Both the position numbers and the translations under genes were made by a program. A DNA stretch of 58,287 nt, taken from NCBI GenBank assembly GCA_028694795.1, contig JAQVKF010000002.1, forward strand, positions 1 through 58,287. The letters are read 5' to 3'. Below the pieces are notes generated by a model. The model was given only the letters and a program-made list of their open reading frames with translations. It did not search any database and was not told where the DNA came from. This DNA is from Thermoguttaceae bacterium (GTDB lineage: Bacteria; Planctomycetota; Planctomycetia; Pirellulales; Thermoguttaceae). Shown here one piece after another: positions 27,181-37,118 of the stretch; position 1 is the stretch's first letter; each line of letters starts with the position of its first letter.

Positions 27181-30036
27181 TTATTTGGCGACGAAATTGA
27201 CCATGCGTCCGGGTACAACGACCGTCTTCACGATCATTTTGCCCTCCAACAACGCGGCAATGTGAGGATCCGCTTTGGCCGTTGCTTCGAGCAATTCTTT
27301 CGAAAGATCGGCGGCAACCGTGATTTTCGCGCGTACCTTACCGCAAATCTGTACAGGAATCTCCACGGTATCGGCCTTCAGATGGGCTTCGTCGAATGTC
27401 GGCCATGGTTCATATGCTAACGTTGTTTTGCCGCCCAGCAGTTGCCACAATTCCTCCGTGATATGCGGAGCCATCGGCGAGAGCAACAGCACGAGCTGTC
27501 GCATCGCACTAAGTGGACGTACTGTTTCTTTGGTGAAGAAATTGACCGCTTCCATCAAACGAGCGATCGCCGTATTGAAACTCATCGCATCGAAATCGCG
27601 AGTCACCGCTTGTACGGTTTTGTGCAGTACTCGATTCTGATCCGACGTCGGTTCGACCTCTTGCACCGATTCCGACAGTACGACCGTTTCGGCGCGATCA
27701 TCGACAATCATCCGCCAAAATCGGTCTAAAAACTTACGAACGCCATCGACGCCTTCCATATTCCACGGTTTAACCGCTTCTAACGGTCCCATGAACATCT
27801 CGTACAAACGCAGCGAATCGGCCCCGTAATTCTTCACCACTTCATCGGGATTAACCACATTTCCACGACTTTTTGACATTTTGAACGAACGTGCATCCAC
27901 CGCGATTGCGGGATCGGCCTTCAGAACGAAGCTGTCGCCCCGTTTTTCGACTTCCTCACGGCCACATTTGAGGCTTGTGACCTCGTTTCCCAATTTTTCC
28001 GCTTCGGCTGGAGAAACCCATGCACCATCCGCGTTCTTGAACGCCGTGTATTCGACCTCACCAAGGATCATGCCCTGATTCACGAGTTTGTGGAATGGTT
28101 CTTTGGTGGTGACATAACCACGGTCGAACAGCACTTTATGCCAGAATCGCGCGTAAAGCAGATGGAGTACCGCATGTTCCGCACCGCCCACATACAGGTC
28201 AACCGGCATCCATGCCTTCTCAATCTCTGGGTCACATAGCGATTTCGTATTTTCCGGATCGAGATAACGCAGATAATACCAACACGAACCGGCCCATTGC
28301 GGCATGGAGTTTGTTTCACGTTTATATTTTTTGCCGTCGATGGTCACATACAACCAATTGGCGGGCGCGGCTCCGAGTGGCGGTTCTGGCGAATCATGTT
28401 TGAAATCAAACGCCATATCTTTCGGAAGATCGAGCGGCAGCTCTTCCAGTTTCAACGCCCGGACACGACCGTTCGGCTTGCCATCCTCACCCAGTTCATG
28501 CAGCAAGGGGAATGGTTCGCCCCAGAAATGCTGACGGCTAAAGAGCCAGTCACGCAACTTGTAATTGACCGCCTTGCGGCCTACGCCGCCATTTGTGAGG
28601 AATTCGACAATTGATTTCTTCATTTCAGGTGTCGAAAGTCCACTAAACTTACCCGAATGGATCGCTGTACCGTCGGCCACAAACGCCTTGCGATGCGCGA
28701 GCAAATCGTCACGGTCTTGCCCCATCGACTCACCCGGATCGACCACCGTGATGATCGGCAGATTGAACTGTTTGGCAAAATCAAAGTCACGTGTATCGTG
28801 AGCAGGAACCGCCATGATTGCGCCCGTACCGTAACCCGCCAACACGTAATCGGCCACCCATACCGGTACCGGTTCACCATTCACCGGATTAATCGCGTAG
28901 GAACCGGTGAATACCCCCGTTTTTTCTTTCGCCAACTCCGTACGGTCCAGATCGCTTTTCTTCGATGCCGCTAAGCAGTACGCCTCGACCGCGGACCGCT
29001 GGCCAGCGGTGGTTAATCGCCTGACAAGCGGATGTTCCGGCGCGATCACCATGTAGGTCGCGCCGAAAAGCGTGTCCGGACGTGTCGTATAAATGCGCAG
29101 TACATCGTTGCCAGGTTTCCGTGGAAATCCAGTCACCCTACGTTCCGTCATATAGTGCTCGAATGCCGTTTGGGACGGTTGACGATTCCCCGTCGTATGT
29201 TCCGTACTGTCGGATTCGAATCCGATGAAGAAATCGACTTCACCACCCTCGCTACGGCCAATCCAATTCCGCTGTAATAATTTGATTCCTTCCGACCAAT
29301 CGAGTTCGTCGAGATCATTCGCCAAGCGATCACCATACGCCGTAATGCGCAGCATCCATTGACGCATCGGCGTTCGATAGACAGGATAATCGCCGCGTTC
29401 GCTGCGACCGTCGATCACTTCCTCGTTAGCCAAAACAGTCCCCAAACCAGGACACCAATTGACCGGAGCTTTCAGCTGATACGCCAATCGATGATCGTCC
29501 CGGTATTTTTCGACCGCCAATTCGCCTTCCGCCGCAACCTCCGGCGGAATAGGGAGTTCGGCAATCGGGCGGCCTTTCTGCCGCTCCATATCGAACCAGG
29601 TATCGTATAATACGAGGAAAATGTGTTGCGTCCAGCGGAAATACTCGACATCGGTTGTTGCCAGCTCACGTTCCCAATCGTACGAAAATCCCAACATTTT
29701 GAGTTGCCGCGTGAACGTGGCGATATTTTTTTCCGTCGTAATTCGCGGATGGGTTCCTGTTTTCTTCGCGTATTGTTCAGCGGGCAGCCCAAATGCGTCG
29801 AACCCCATCGGGTGCATTACCGAAACACCACACATCCGCTGATATCGACTGACGATATCCGTGGCCGTATATCCCTCCGGATGACCGACGTGTAATCCAT
29901 TACCGCTCGGATATGGAAACATATCGAGTACGTATTTCTTCAATGGGCCGGGAAGTCTAGGTGCGGCGAAGGTTTTATGTTTCTCCCAGTATTTTTGCCA
30001 TTTGGGTTCGAGTTCGGCTGGATTGTAACGTGGCAT
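27181..30036 (-). CDS. leuS: Leucyl-tRNA synthetase
   Basis: 951-aa class I synthetase charging tRNA-Leu. The HIGH motif is HVGH in [20 protein letters not shown] (about residue 48). The CP1 editing domain has the threonine-rich [22 protein letters not shown] segment and [15 protein letters not shown]. The second catalytic motif is [14 protein letters not shown] (about 716-720), followed by the anticodon-binding domain with [13 protein letters not shown]. Length is slightly more than the usual ~860 residues because of inserts. It follows the small ORF by 62 bp. Confidence 0.97.
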   Translation of the reverse strand: MPRYNPAELEPKWQKYWEKHKTFAAPRLPGPLKKYVLDMFPYPSGNGLHVGHPEGYTATDIVSRYQRMCGVSVMHPMGFDAFGLPAEQYAKKTGTHPRITTEKNIATFTRQLKMLGFSYDWERELATTDVEYFRWTQHIFLVLYDTWFDMERQKGRPIAELPIPPEVAAEGELAVEKYRDDHRLAYQLKAPVNWCPGLGTVLANEEVIDGRSERGDYPVYRTPMRQWMLRITAYGDRLANDLDELDWSEGIKLLQRNWIGRSEGGEVDFFIGFESDSTEHTTGNRQPSQTAFEHYMTERRVTGFPRKPGNDVLRIYTTRPDTLFGATYMVIAPEHPLVRRLTTAGQRSAVEAYCLAASKKSDLDRTELAKEKTGVFTGSYAINPVNGEPVPVWVADYVLAGYGTGAIMAVPAHDTRDFDFAKQFNLPIITVVDPGESMGQDRDDLLAHRKAFVADGTAIHSGKFSGLSTPEMKKSIVEFLTNGGVGRKAVNYKLRDWLFSRQHFWGEPFPLLHELGEDGKPNGRVRALKLEELPLDLPKDMAFDFKHDSPEPPLGAAPANWLYVTIDGKKYKRETNSMPQWAGSCWYYLRYLDPENTKSLCDPEIEKAWMPVDLYVGGAEHAVLHLLYARFWHKVLFDRGYVTTKEPFHKLVNQGMILGEVEYTAFKNADGAWVSPAEAEKLGNEVTSLKCGREEVEKRGDSFVLKADPAIAVDARSFKMSKSRGNVVNPDEVVKNYGADSLRLYEMFMGPLEAVKPWNMEGVDGVRKFLDRFWRMIVDDRAETVVLSESVQEVEPTSDQNRVLHKTVQAVTRDFDAMSFNTAIARLMEAVNFFTKETVRPLSAMRQLVLLLSPMAPHITEELWQLLGGKTTLAYEPWPTFDEAHLKADTVEIPVQICGKVRAKITVAADLSKELLEATAKADPHIAALLEGKMIVKTVVVPGRMVNFVAK

Positions 30037-30098
30037 GGTTTTCGACCTATCTGCTGAAATGTTGATGGATACTTCTTGCGATGTTGGATCATCCGTTT

Positions 30099-30290
30099 TT
30101 ACTCCGCCGGGTGATACACCACCAGCGGCGGCTTCCGGATCACGGTCACTCGAAACGGTACCCCATCACCCCTTGGTAGTGTCCCGCTCGTGATAGTAAT
30201 CTGTACGACAATGGCATCCGATAGCGGCGGCGCTTCCGCGGACGCCTTGGTTGACGTGGCTTTTCGTTCGCCCCCACGGACTTTGTCCAT
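30099..30290 (-). CDS. Small hypothetical protein (63 aa)
   Basis: Reading [23 protein letters not shown] then a beta-rich tail, [11 protein letters not shown]...[13 protein letters not shown]. The codon use resembles neighbouring genes and it sits on the same strand as leuS (62 bp away) and the preceding unknown gene. A GTG two codons upstream is another start. The tail shares a vague VTV.....PP / VRLYHTP-type pattern with the end of the preceding 183-aa protein, but I would not claim homology. Could be a shadow ORF. Confidence 0.35.
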   Translation of the reverse strand: MDKVRGGERKATSTKASAEAPPLSDAIVVQITITSGTLPRGDGVPFRVTVIRKPPLVVYHPAE

Positions 30291-30450
30291 AGACACATCC
30301 GAATGTAAAAGAGATCGCCCTTATTTTATCGGATATGCGATAAAAATCCACTACTGCCGCGAGAGATCTCCAATGGCGTTGAGCAACCACGACAGCGACG
30401 AATGGTCGCTGTCGCGACGTTGTTCATTCCAATACGGTCAAACGATATTT

Positions 30451-31002
30451 TTACGGGGTATGGTATAAGCGAACGTAAATGGCCAGATCGGTAATTCCGG
30501 CATCATCAGTCAATACCGCAGGCCCGCCGCCGCTTGCGTGCATCATCGGCACGCCTTTTATCCTCACGGTGATCCGACGAAAAATGTCGAGCGGTTCCGC
30601 TCCATTGTGGTACCCACCCAACCGGAGATCTCGCGGATACAGCCGCTGAGCGGGGAGGCGATACCGTTGATCGAGTTCCTTTTGCCGTTCGGGATGGTGA
30701 CTAACTTTAACAATATTCCAATCGTTCCAAACTTTCCCCTTTTCTGAACCATTCGCATCGCCATTTTCGCCATGTCTCGTATTGACTCCGCGGTTCGAGA
30801 TAAATCCGCCGTCCACGTTCGATGGACGCTGCTCGGTGATTGCCGCAAGGTAACGTGATTCGAGTGGGCCGCGACCTTCCTTATTCTCGCAATAATCCCG
30901 CGCGGGATCCACCGAGGTACCACCATCCCGATACCAACCATATCCCACGAAACACACTCCAAGAAAGATGACATATCCCGCGTATGTAATCCATTTTTTC
31001 AC
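30451..31002 (-). CDS. Hypothetical membrane-anchored protein
   Basis: 183 aa starting at GTG (TTG three bases earlier is possible). Residues about 3-22 (WITYAGYVIFLGVCFVGYGW) form one hydrophobic segment, so a signal anchor. The rest is soluble, with many Arg/Asp and no motif I know; the C-terminus ITVRIKGVPMM...ITDLAIYVRLYHTP is beta-rich. It lies 13 bp after the recO stop, so it is co-transcribed with recO. A secretion or pilus-type role is possible but unsupported. Confidence 0.6.
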   Translation of the reverse strand: MKKWITYAGYVIFLGVCFVGYGWYRDGGTSVDPARDYCENKEGRGPLESRYLAAITEQRPSNVDGGFISNRGVNTRHGENGDANGSEKGKVWNDWNIVKVSHHPERQKELDQRYRLPAQRLYPRDLRLGGYHNGAEPLDIFRRITVRIKGVPMMHASGGGPAVLTDDAGITDLAIYVRLYHTP

Positions 31003-31015
31003 CAATCCGTTCCGA

Positions 31016-31936
31016 TTAGAGAGGGTTTACGTAGCGTCGCAGTCGGAAGGGTCCGAGCGTTTGAGCCAATGGTGCAGCGGTGCGTGGAATCCGCCCAAGC
31101 TGGTCGGCGATCCATTGGTTCATAATCCGCCGTAATTCGGCGGGCATGGGTGTCGAGTATAGTGACACGAGGGGCACACGTAAATCGACGAGCTGCCTCA
31201 TCAATTCGAGCGTGGATTCAGCGATGGAAACGGTCAATCCGCCCCGTTCGAATCGACTGGAGGGATACGCATTGCGCGTGTTCGGAACTGCCGGGATTAT
31301 TCCGTGAGTGTCCGAATAGTTTCGATCCAACTCGTTCGATTCGACGGGAAATCTTCTCGCCCCACGACATGCCGGACAGAGTAATCCATCGCTCGAATGG
31401 AACGCTGCACGACCACGATAAACGACTCGATCACCGCATCCCGAACAGCCGGACAAGTCAGGAAACAGCCCCAAAAGTGTCAAAGTTGCCATCTCCCAGC
31501 GGGTGATCGCTGTAGCCACATTGACATATCGCGGCGTGTGAATTCCATCGCTTGGCTCCCCCGATAATTCCTGAACGATTGACTCAGTTAAATCAAAAAG
31601 TTCTGGGATAGGTTGCTCCGTTTCGGTCAATGTGTCGAGCAGTTCAGCGATGTAAAATCCAGCGTACCAACGCGGCAAATCGGGCGGTAAACGAAACCAA
31701 CGCAGAAGTTTTGCCTCTGTCACCAAGTGCAATGCGTCGGACGATTTACGTAAAAAACTGATCCGACTACTCGAAAGAAGATCCAACGCCGAATCAAATG
31801 GCGCCTTCGGACGCCGCGCACCCTTAGCCAACATATGGAGCTTGCCAGACTCTCGTGTGAAAAATGTCAACACGAGACTACTCTCGCTCCACTCCACGAG
31901 CCGAATGATGATTGCTGTTGCCGATTCGTACGCCAT
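31016..31936 (-). CDS. recO: DNA repair protein RecO
   Basis: 306-aa RecO, mediator of RecA loading with RecR in gap repair. The N-terminal OB fold is MAYESATAIIIRLVEWSESSLVLTFFTRESGKLHMLAKGARR; the zinc module has CSGCGDRVVY and LCPACRG. Length slightly above the usual 240-270. The MITE copy C begins 29 bp upstream of its ATG, so its promoter region has been replaced or interrupted by that element. It is followed by two unknown genes and leuS. Confidence 0.95.
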   Translation of the reverse strand: MAYESATAIIIRLVEWSESSLVLTFFTRESGKLHMLAKGARRPKAPFDSALDLLSSSRISFLRKSSDALHLVTEAKLLRWFRLPPDLPRWYAGFYIAELLDTLTETEQPIPELFDLTESIVQELSGEPSDGIHTPRYVNVATAITRWEMATLTLLGLFPDLSGCSGCGDRVVYRGRAAFHSSDGLLCPACRGARRFPVESNELDRNYSDTHGIIPAVPNTRNAYPSSRFERGGLTVSIAESTLELMRQLVDLRVPLVSLYSTPMPAELRRIMNQWIADQLGRIPRTAAPLAQTLGPFRLRRYVNPL

Positions 31937-31964
31937 AAAAGATATTTCGTAAAAACTACAGTGT

Positions 31965-32230
31965 CTAGGGACTGTTCACATATAATCACATAGTAAAACC
32001 GATGGCCAAAAGGGAAATAACAGCAATCGGGGTGGTTTACGTTGGTTGATATTGGAGTTTGCGCGTCTAGTAAAAAGTTTTGGAAGGGGAGCTTGAGGGG
32101 AAACTTTTTGCAAAAAGTTTCCTCTCATGGGTTCTTCGCCCCAAAAAAGTTTGGCGAAAAAAGCATTTTCGCGGAAAATGCGCAAACTTTTTTGAACCTT
32201 TTTGCCTGACGTTGGTACTGCCGCTTTGGT
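31965..32230 (-). mobile_element. MITE-like element, copy C (reverse orientation, decayed end)
   Basis: Plus-strand CTAGGGACTGTTCACA (31965-31980) is the inverted counterpart of the right end of copy E (one end preserved, 2 to 3 mismatches). The inside reads as the reverse complement of copy E: the AATCACATAGTAAAAC block, the GTCTAGTAAAAAGT segment, the hairpin GAGGGGAAACTTTTT-GC-AAAAAGTTTCCTCTC, and GCATTTTC-GCG-GAAAATGC. The other terminal repeat is not found; similarity fades after CCTGACGTTGGTAC near 32220. It lies between recO and the DUF721 gene. Confidence 0.75.
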
Positions 32231-32369
32231 GAGTAGGCATGAATGGTACGTTCGGACGGTCGCTTGCAGCTCCCGTCGCTCACTTATTCACAAGCCGATG
32301 CCGGAGGCAAAGCGACCGCATCAGCGGACCATTTATGCTTGCTCATTAGGTTTGCACAACCACCGTCTA

Positions 32370-32708
32370 TCAAAAGGTTTTGAAACGAAGATCGCGGATA
32401 CCAGAACCTGGCAACAATTGCTGTAATTTCTTGAGGATTTCCGCTTTTCGGAAAGTGAGTTCCTGCGCAAAAATAGAAGCGGCAACGCGTATTTCCAACA
32501 CGCCGCGTCGTACTGTGCCAGGAGACGTTTGTTTGGCAAACAGCTCACCAACCGCCGCATTCCACGCCTCACGAAGCTGATCGGCAGTACGTACACGACC
32601 GAATCCTGTGCGCGCTAAATATTGATTCAGCACTTTTTGAATGGGATCCGGTTCGCGCCAATAACGTTCTTCGGGATCCTCCTCTCGATAACGACCTTTC
32701 GCCATCAT
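32370..32708 (-). CDS. DUF721/DciA-like protein
   Basis: 112-aa protein with the DUF721 pattern: PIQKVLNQYLARTGFGRVRTADQLREAWNAAVGELFAKQTSPGTVRRGVLEIRVAASIFAQELTFRKAEILKKLQQLLPGSGIRDLRFK. In other bacteria this domain (DciA) loads or recruits the replicative helicase DnaB; this is family knowledge. The ATG at 32708 follows AAAGGGGTGG, and a second ATG is the next codon. Repeats flank it on both sides. Confidence 0.88.
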   Translation of the reverse strand: MMAKGRYREEDPEERYWREPDPIQKVLNQYLARTGFGRVRTADQLREAWNAAVGELFAKQTSPGTVRRGVLEIRVAASIFAQELTFRKAEILKKLQQLLPGSGIRDLRFKTF

Positions 32709-32716
32709 ACCACCCC

Positions 32717-32815
32717 TTTTTGCCTGTCACTGGTACTTCTACTTCGGTGAAGTATTGCCGACGATGCGGTCACTCCGTTCCCAGCATTCGCGGTCCATAA
32801 GACTCTTACCCGACG
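32717..32815. repeat. Module shared with MITE copy D
   Basis: The plus-strand stretch from TTTTTGCCTGTCAC to GCATTCGCGG is the reverse complement of 35452-35529 inside copy D, near-identical over GTGAAGTATT.CCGACGATGCGGTCACTCCGTTCCC. It contains a GATGC...GCATT stem. It is a stand-alone fragment directly before the DUF721 ribosome binding site. Confidence 0.6.
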
Positions 32816-32907
32816 TGGATGCTGCAGCTCCACACGGCGCACCTGCAGGTCGCAAGTGCGGCGCCCCAGTGGTATAGCAGCACACACACAAGCCGTTGCC
32901 GTCCGGA

Positions 32908-34488
32908 TTATTTTACGGAGTTGCTCGCGCCGATTGCGTTCAAGCCCATACCGTCACCAATCAGCACGATCACATTCCGAATGCCGCTGCGGCTGTCGGT
33001 AATCGCGCGCGAGGACAGACGAAACACGTCCGTATTATCGAGATACCGCGTATATTCCGGACCGTACAACGCTCCCATTTCGGGATCCGTTTTGATCGTC
33101 ATCCCTTGGAAAAGCACCTCGTTGCCACCCCAAACCCAGAATGGCACGAGCGAATTGCTATGACCTCCACTGTTGAAACGGAAATCGGCCACGCCGTCGC
33201 CATTGACGTCACGAATCGGATCAAACGCAAATTTGTCCGATTCCGGTCCCCAAACCAAACCGGTTTCATGATCGGCGGTTGAAATAACGAGTGTCTCCTT
33301 GAGCAGATCGTTCTTTTCGAGCCATTCGAGTACGGCCACCGTCGCCTTCTGATGAGCCTGAATTTCTTCCACAATACGCGGCTTTTGATTCGCGTGGGCG
33401 GCCCAGTCTACCGCGCCACCCTCAAGCATCACATAAAAGCCCACATTACCTGCTTCTTTCGAACGTTTTTGGAGAAAATTGAGCGCACCGATAATCATCG
33501 TCGTTTCATCAGGCACATTGGTATTCATCGGCACCGCATATGGTGCGGGTACCTCCGCATCAGTCTGCACGCCACGTGCCCCCGTTCGCCCTTGCTGCAG
33601 GGTCGAAGCTACAAACGGAACACCAGTCAACTTTGTGACATGCGCAAACGCTTCGTCCATCAACAGCGAACCGTCGGCCAGCTTCTCAAAATCGGCCTTC
33701 GTCTCGATCAGTTTCCAACCGTTTGAGTGTTTCCCCGATTTTAACAGTTCCCATGTTTCCTTACCACCGACATAATTGTAATTTCGCTTTTCTGGATCGG
33801 TAATGTCACGACTGCTGTCGTCATACATCGGATGCCCCGCGCCAAATACGAGGTCAAGCGTACCACGAGTGTACATTTCATTCGCGATTTCCGCGTAATT
33901 TCCGCGTGAAAGATTGTGCGCTCCACCGAGTCCCGCTGGCGTGGCGTGTGACAGCGGTACCGTCGTGACTGTACCGGTGATTTTCCCGTACTGTTTCGCC
34001 AGCTGCGGAATCGCCACAAAATCAAATGAGCGTTGGTCTGTTGAAGCATCGCTTTTGTTAATTGAACTATTGTAAGTTTTGGATCCACTGCCCAATGCTG
34101 AGGCCGAGGCCGCCGAGTCGGTTGGGGTACCAGTTAGAAAACTTGGACCTGTGGCCTTGCCTTCCTTTTCTGCGTGCCAAATCTTCGCTGGATCGTAAAT
34201 CAAATTCACGTCTTGCTCATTTTTCCCTGTGGCTTTACCGCTTTGGGTGAGCGGATAGGTCGAAGCGGCAAACTTGGTCGCGCGATCAACCCACTTTCGG
34301 GCCGTATGGCTGGGTAACATTCCGTAGTCGACCGTTTTGGCTGATTCTGCCACTCGCTGCTGATGCGTCGCGGCATCCTGAAACGTCACTGTCGGTTGAT
34401 CGTCTGCCGCAAACGTCGTACCCACAAGCGACATTCCAATGATCGCCGCCCCTAACCAACATGGCGCATAACCCAATCTTTTGTTCAT
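32908..34488 (-). CDS. Alkaline phosphatase, apparently circularly permuted
   Basis: 526-aa exported phosphatase of the alkaline phosphatase superfamily; signal peptide about 1-27 (ends TTFA-AD). Motifs: nucleophile block TDSAASAS (S125), HATPAG (H181), LEGGAVDWAAHANQ (E356, D361, H365), TADHETG (D406, H407) and GGHSNSLVPFW (H443). The block that opens ordinary alkaline phosphatases, NVIVLIGDGMG with its metal-binding Asp, is missing from the N-terminus and stands instead at residues 505-515, just before the stop. All zinc and magnesium ligand motifs are thus present, but the first one is last. No second phosphatase frame follows the stop. ATG with AGGAAAAAG upstream. A palindrome TTAACTTAGTTAA (34529-34541) lies in the promoter region; its role is unknown. 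Confidence 0.9.
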   Translation of the reverse strand: MNKRLGYAPCWLGAAIIGMSLVGTTFAADDQPTVTFQDAATHQQRVAESAKTVDYGMLPSHTARKWVDRATKFAASTYPLTQSGKATGKNEQDVNLIYDPAKIWHAEKEGKATGPSFLTGTPTDSAASASALGSGSKTYNSSINKSDASTDQRSFDFVAIPQLAKQYGKITGTVTTVPLSHATPAGLGGAHNLSRGNYAEIANEMYTRGTLDLVFGAGHPMYDDSSRDITDPEKRNYNYVGGKETWELLKSGKHSNGWKLIETKADFEKLADGSLLMDEAFAHVTKLTGVPFVASTLQQGRTGARGVQTDAEVPAPYAVPMNTNVPDETTMIIGALNFLQKRSKEAGNVGFYVMLEGGAVDWAAHANQKPRIVEEIQAHQKATVAVLEWLEKNDLLKETLVISTADHETGLVWGPESDKFAFDPIRDVNGDGVADFRFNSGGHSNSLVPFWVWGGNEVLFQGMTIKTDPEMGALYGPEYTRYLDNTDVFRLSSRAITDSRSGIRNVIVLIGDGMGLNAIGASNSVK

Positions 34489-35690
34489 CTCTTTTTCCTG
34501 TTTCTCGTATGACTAAAAATGAAACTGTTTAACTTAGTTAATATCTCGAACATCTCGACTTTTGTACCGCCAAATGCGTGAAGAATTCTATCGCATACAA
34601 TGGTGCGTGTGGATTTTCAACGCATAAATCGTTGGGAAAACGATTTGCCGATACGAAAAATATCCCCGTTAATATTTTCGCTAGAGGTTCCGCACGAAAA
34701 ACGGTGGACAGAAAACAAATTTCCATAGAAAGAGTCCAACTCGTTGATTTTGGCTGGCTGCGTATGGCCGGCATGGACCTGTGGAACCCACCGATCTCCC
34801 CCATTATACCGAAAAACAGAAGAGGAATGCTAGTGTCATTCTCGCAAGAGAACCCAATTTTTATCCGAACTTATTCCATTTAATTTGGTACTCACTCTCG
34901 TGATGCCTCGCGGCCAAACCGTTTTGGTATGGGTAAGTGACAGCCAATGGTACGGAAACAGACTCCATCAATTTCTTTTTTCAACGGAAATAATTCATCT
35001 CCCCCAATGAAATACAAAGGGCTTTTCAAAAGCGGGATAAGTCTCCCTGTCCCAAGCTGTTCTGGGGCAAAAATATTTTCATCATTGAATCGGCGTCACC
35101 GAATCGGTCAAATTTCAAACTCCCGCAGCTCATGATCTCTTCTTACCATTTTGCCGCGGCGTTGGTGTACCACAGTCCCGACAAGTCCCATCCCGGCGAG
35201 CATTGCCATGTCGCGGGTTCTGGATGGTGTGTCGCCTTAAGTCCGACGTTCGTCATGTTCAAACTGATCCTCCCGCATTTGTGAACGGAAACGCAAAACG
35301 GTTATCGTAACCCGAATCGTAGTCGAATATGTTATGGTCGATGAAAACCGATACGTGTTCCAATCGTGACTGTCGAATATCTAGGGTATGTTCACACAAG
35401 TTGCCACCTTAATCGGAGCGACCGACCGTACCAATGTCAGGTAAATATTATAAACCGACGAATGCCGGGAACGGAGTGACCGCATCGTCGGTAATACTTC
35501 ACCGGGTTGGTAGCATCAATGTCAGGTAAAAAGTTTGCGTATTTTCGTAGAAAATGCTTTCCCGTCAAACTTTTTACTAGACGTACAAGCTGTAACGCGG
35601 GGCAACATGGCACGACGTTTACGTGGACACGTCCTAGACGCTGGTGTTGCCAACGCAAAAAATAGATGGCGGCGAGTTCGGACCATTTTG
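34489..35690. other. Upstream region of the phosphatase gene and MITE copy D (1.2 kb)
   Basis: No gene recognised; the small ORFs here have no homology or ribosome binding sites. 34529-34541 is the palindrome TTAACTTAGTTAA. 35381-35637 is MITE copy D (separate entry). The remainder (about 34600-35370) is not explained. Confidence 0.45.
35381..35637 (+). mobile_element. MITE-like element, copy D (257 bp, core hairpin deleted)
   Basis: Left end CTAGGGTATGTTCACA (35381-35396), right end TGGACACGTCCTAG (35624-35637), both ending in CTAG. The left arm ACAAGTTGCCACCTTAATCGGAG is the same as in copy E. Relative to E the AT-rich central hairpin is missing, apparently by a deletion at the ACTTTTT direct repeat (GTCAAACTTTTTACTAGACG). 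An additional ~80-bp module with a CCGACG/CGTCGG stem is inserted between two copies of TGTCAGGTAAA. Confidence 0.7.
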
Positions 35691-37118
35691 TTACGGTTCT
35701 GATGGAGCGAGTCGGACTTTCACTACCCGGATTTCGCCTTGGAAAAAACCGGTTTCACGGTAATATGTTACGAACTCGACCTGTCCATTTTCTCGAGCAA
35801 ATTCAGGATGCGCGACCCCTGCGTAACAACCGATGCTAAAAGTCGTCGGCAGGCATGGAGCGATTTCGACCGCCGCGGACCATGGGCCTTCGGGGGCCGG
35901 TGCCGTTCGTAATACCAGTCGATTGGCCAACGGTTGTGTGTAAACGGCTAAAAAACAGTGGAATGCGGCGTTATAATGAACGCTTGCCATTGGCGCACCA
36001 TCAAACACGCTGACCGCGTCGTTGGCGTTCTTGCTCCAGCAACCGTTCCCTGCGTAAAATTCCCATGTCTTGCGATCGTTTGCTTGGTCGAACGCCACTC
36101 GGCCCAAAAGCATCGGCCAACTTAGCGTTTGAGATTGGCAGCCGTAAGCGTAAACGGTCTCATCCACACGGCAAGCGGCGTCACCCAATTGGATATCTTC
36201 CTCGGAAAATAAAATTTCCGCGCGTTCCGGCGATTGGTCGAAATCTCGCCAGACGGCAATCGAGCGTCCGGTACCGTGAAAATCCCAGGCTCCATTAGGA
36301 CCGGCAGTTAGATTGGCGAAGAAAACCAACGCCGATTGATCGTCCGCTGAAGCGACCAACGGGCCGGGCCATATGGCAAAACGCTCACGCTTTTCCCCTG
36401 GGACGTCAAACGTAAAATGAAGGGAATTAAACGCTTTTTCTTCCGCCGTCCAGGGGATAAACTCTTCTGGCACCTTCGTGCGTTCGGAGATTTCCGTAAA
36501 CGTTAGTTCCGATAGTTCCATCCTGGCAAATTCTTTCCTAGCGCGCTCCGCAACTGGCTTTGCGGCGGATTTTGCGGAGTCATCGAGACGCTCCAAACCG
36601 TCCGCATGATTCGCGGCTTCCTTTGTGTGGGAGTCAATAAAACACGCCGTATTGCTCAGCCAATTCAAGCCACTGGCTGCTGGTCGAGTGGTGACCGTGT
36701 CGCCAAAAAGCCAGATGGATCGTCCTTGCCACAACCCGCTCGTTCCACCATCACGGCAATGGATGAGCGGCTCGAACGTCAATCGCCCAGCGTCCGTTGC
36801 TTCGACCACCCGAACGACCGCTGGCGATTGTGGGAACTCCGATTTTGTGGATGTGGGCATTCGCTTGACTTTCGTGGTAGGTACTTGGGTGGCGTCTGTT
36901 GGCGAGGCTGCCCCCGTTTCCGAAAGTGTCGGAGTATCCGATGCGACGAGTACTGCCGTTGGGACGTTTACCAGCCCAAGCCACAGGGCAAAAAACCCAA
37001 TCCGCCGCAAGAGACGCCCATTTCGTGTGATTTTTCCCATCAATTCACGATAACCCCTGGTTAAATCTCTTCTACCAAAAGGAATATCGATTTGATAATC
37101 CGCTGAGACAAACATCAT
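35691..37118 (-). CDS. DUF4185-like secreted beta-propeller protein
   Basis: About 475 aa. A hydrophobic stretch LLRRIGFFALWLGLVNVPTAVLVAS near residues 31-55 suggests export. The folded part contains CRDGGTSGLWQGRSIWLFGDT, then FAIWPGPLVASADDQSALVFFAN, YAYGCQSQ and LRTAPAPEGPWSAAVEI, the repeating pattern of five-bladed propellers related to glycosidases (DUF4185). Function unknown; sugar binding or hydrolysis is inferred. The ORF track begins at 37148 without a ribosome binding site; ATG 37118 follows TGGAGCCGT and is preferred, with 37040 as an alternative. Confidence 0.75.
   Translation of the reverse strand: MMFVSADYQIDIPFGRRDLTRGYRELMGKITRNGRLLRRIGFFALWLGLVNVPTAVLVASDTPTLSETGAASPTDATQVPTTKVKRMPTSTKSEFPQSPAVVRVVEATDAGRLTFEPLIHCRDGGTSGLWQGRSIWLFGDTVTTRPAASGLNWLSNTACFIDSHTKEAANHADGLERLDDSAKSAAKPVAERARKEFARMELSELTFTEISERTKVPEEFIPWTAEEKAFNSLHFTFDVPGEKRERFAIWPGPLVASADDQSALVFFANLTAGPNGAWDFHGTGRSIAVWRDFDQSPERAEILFSEEDIQLGDAACRVDETVYAYGCQSQTLSWPMLLGRVAFDQANDRKTWEFYAGNGCWSKNANDAVSVFDGAPMASVHYNAAFHCFLAVYTQPLANRLVLRTAPAPEGPWSAAVEIAPCLPTTFSIGCYAGVAHPEFARENGQVEFVTYYRETGFFQGEIRVVKVRLAPSEP

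Noticed and set aside
32730-32907. A second alkaline phosphatase copy downstream that would explain the C-terminal IGDGMG
   Set aside because: Translation of the sequence after the stop gives no phosphatase motif in the same frame; the stretch is repeat sequence.
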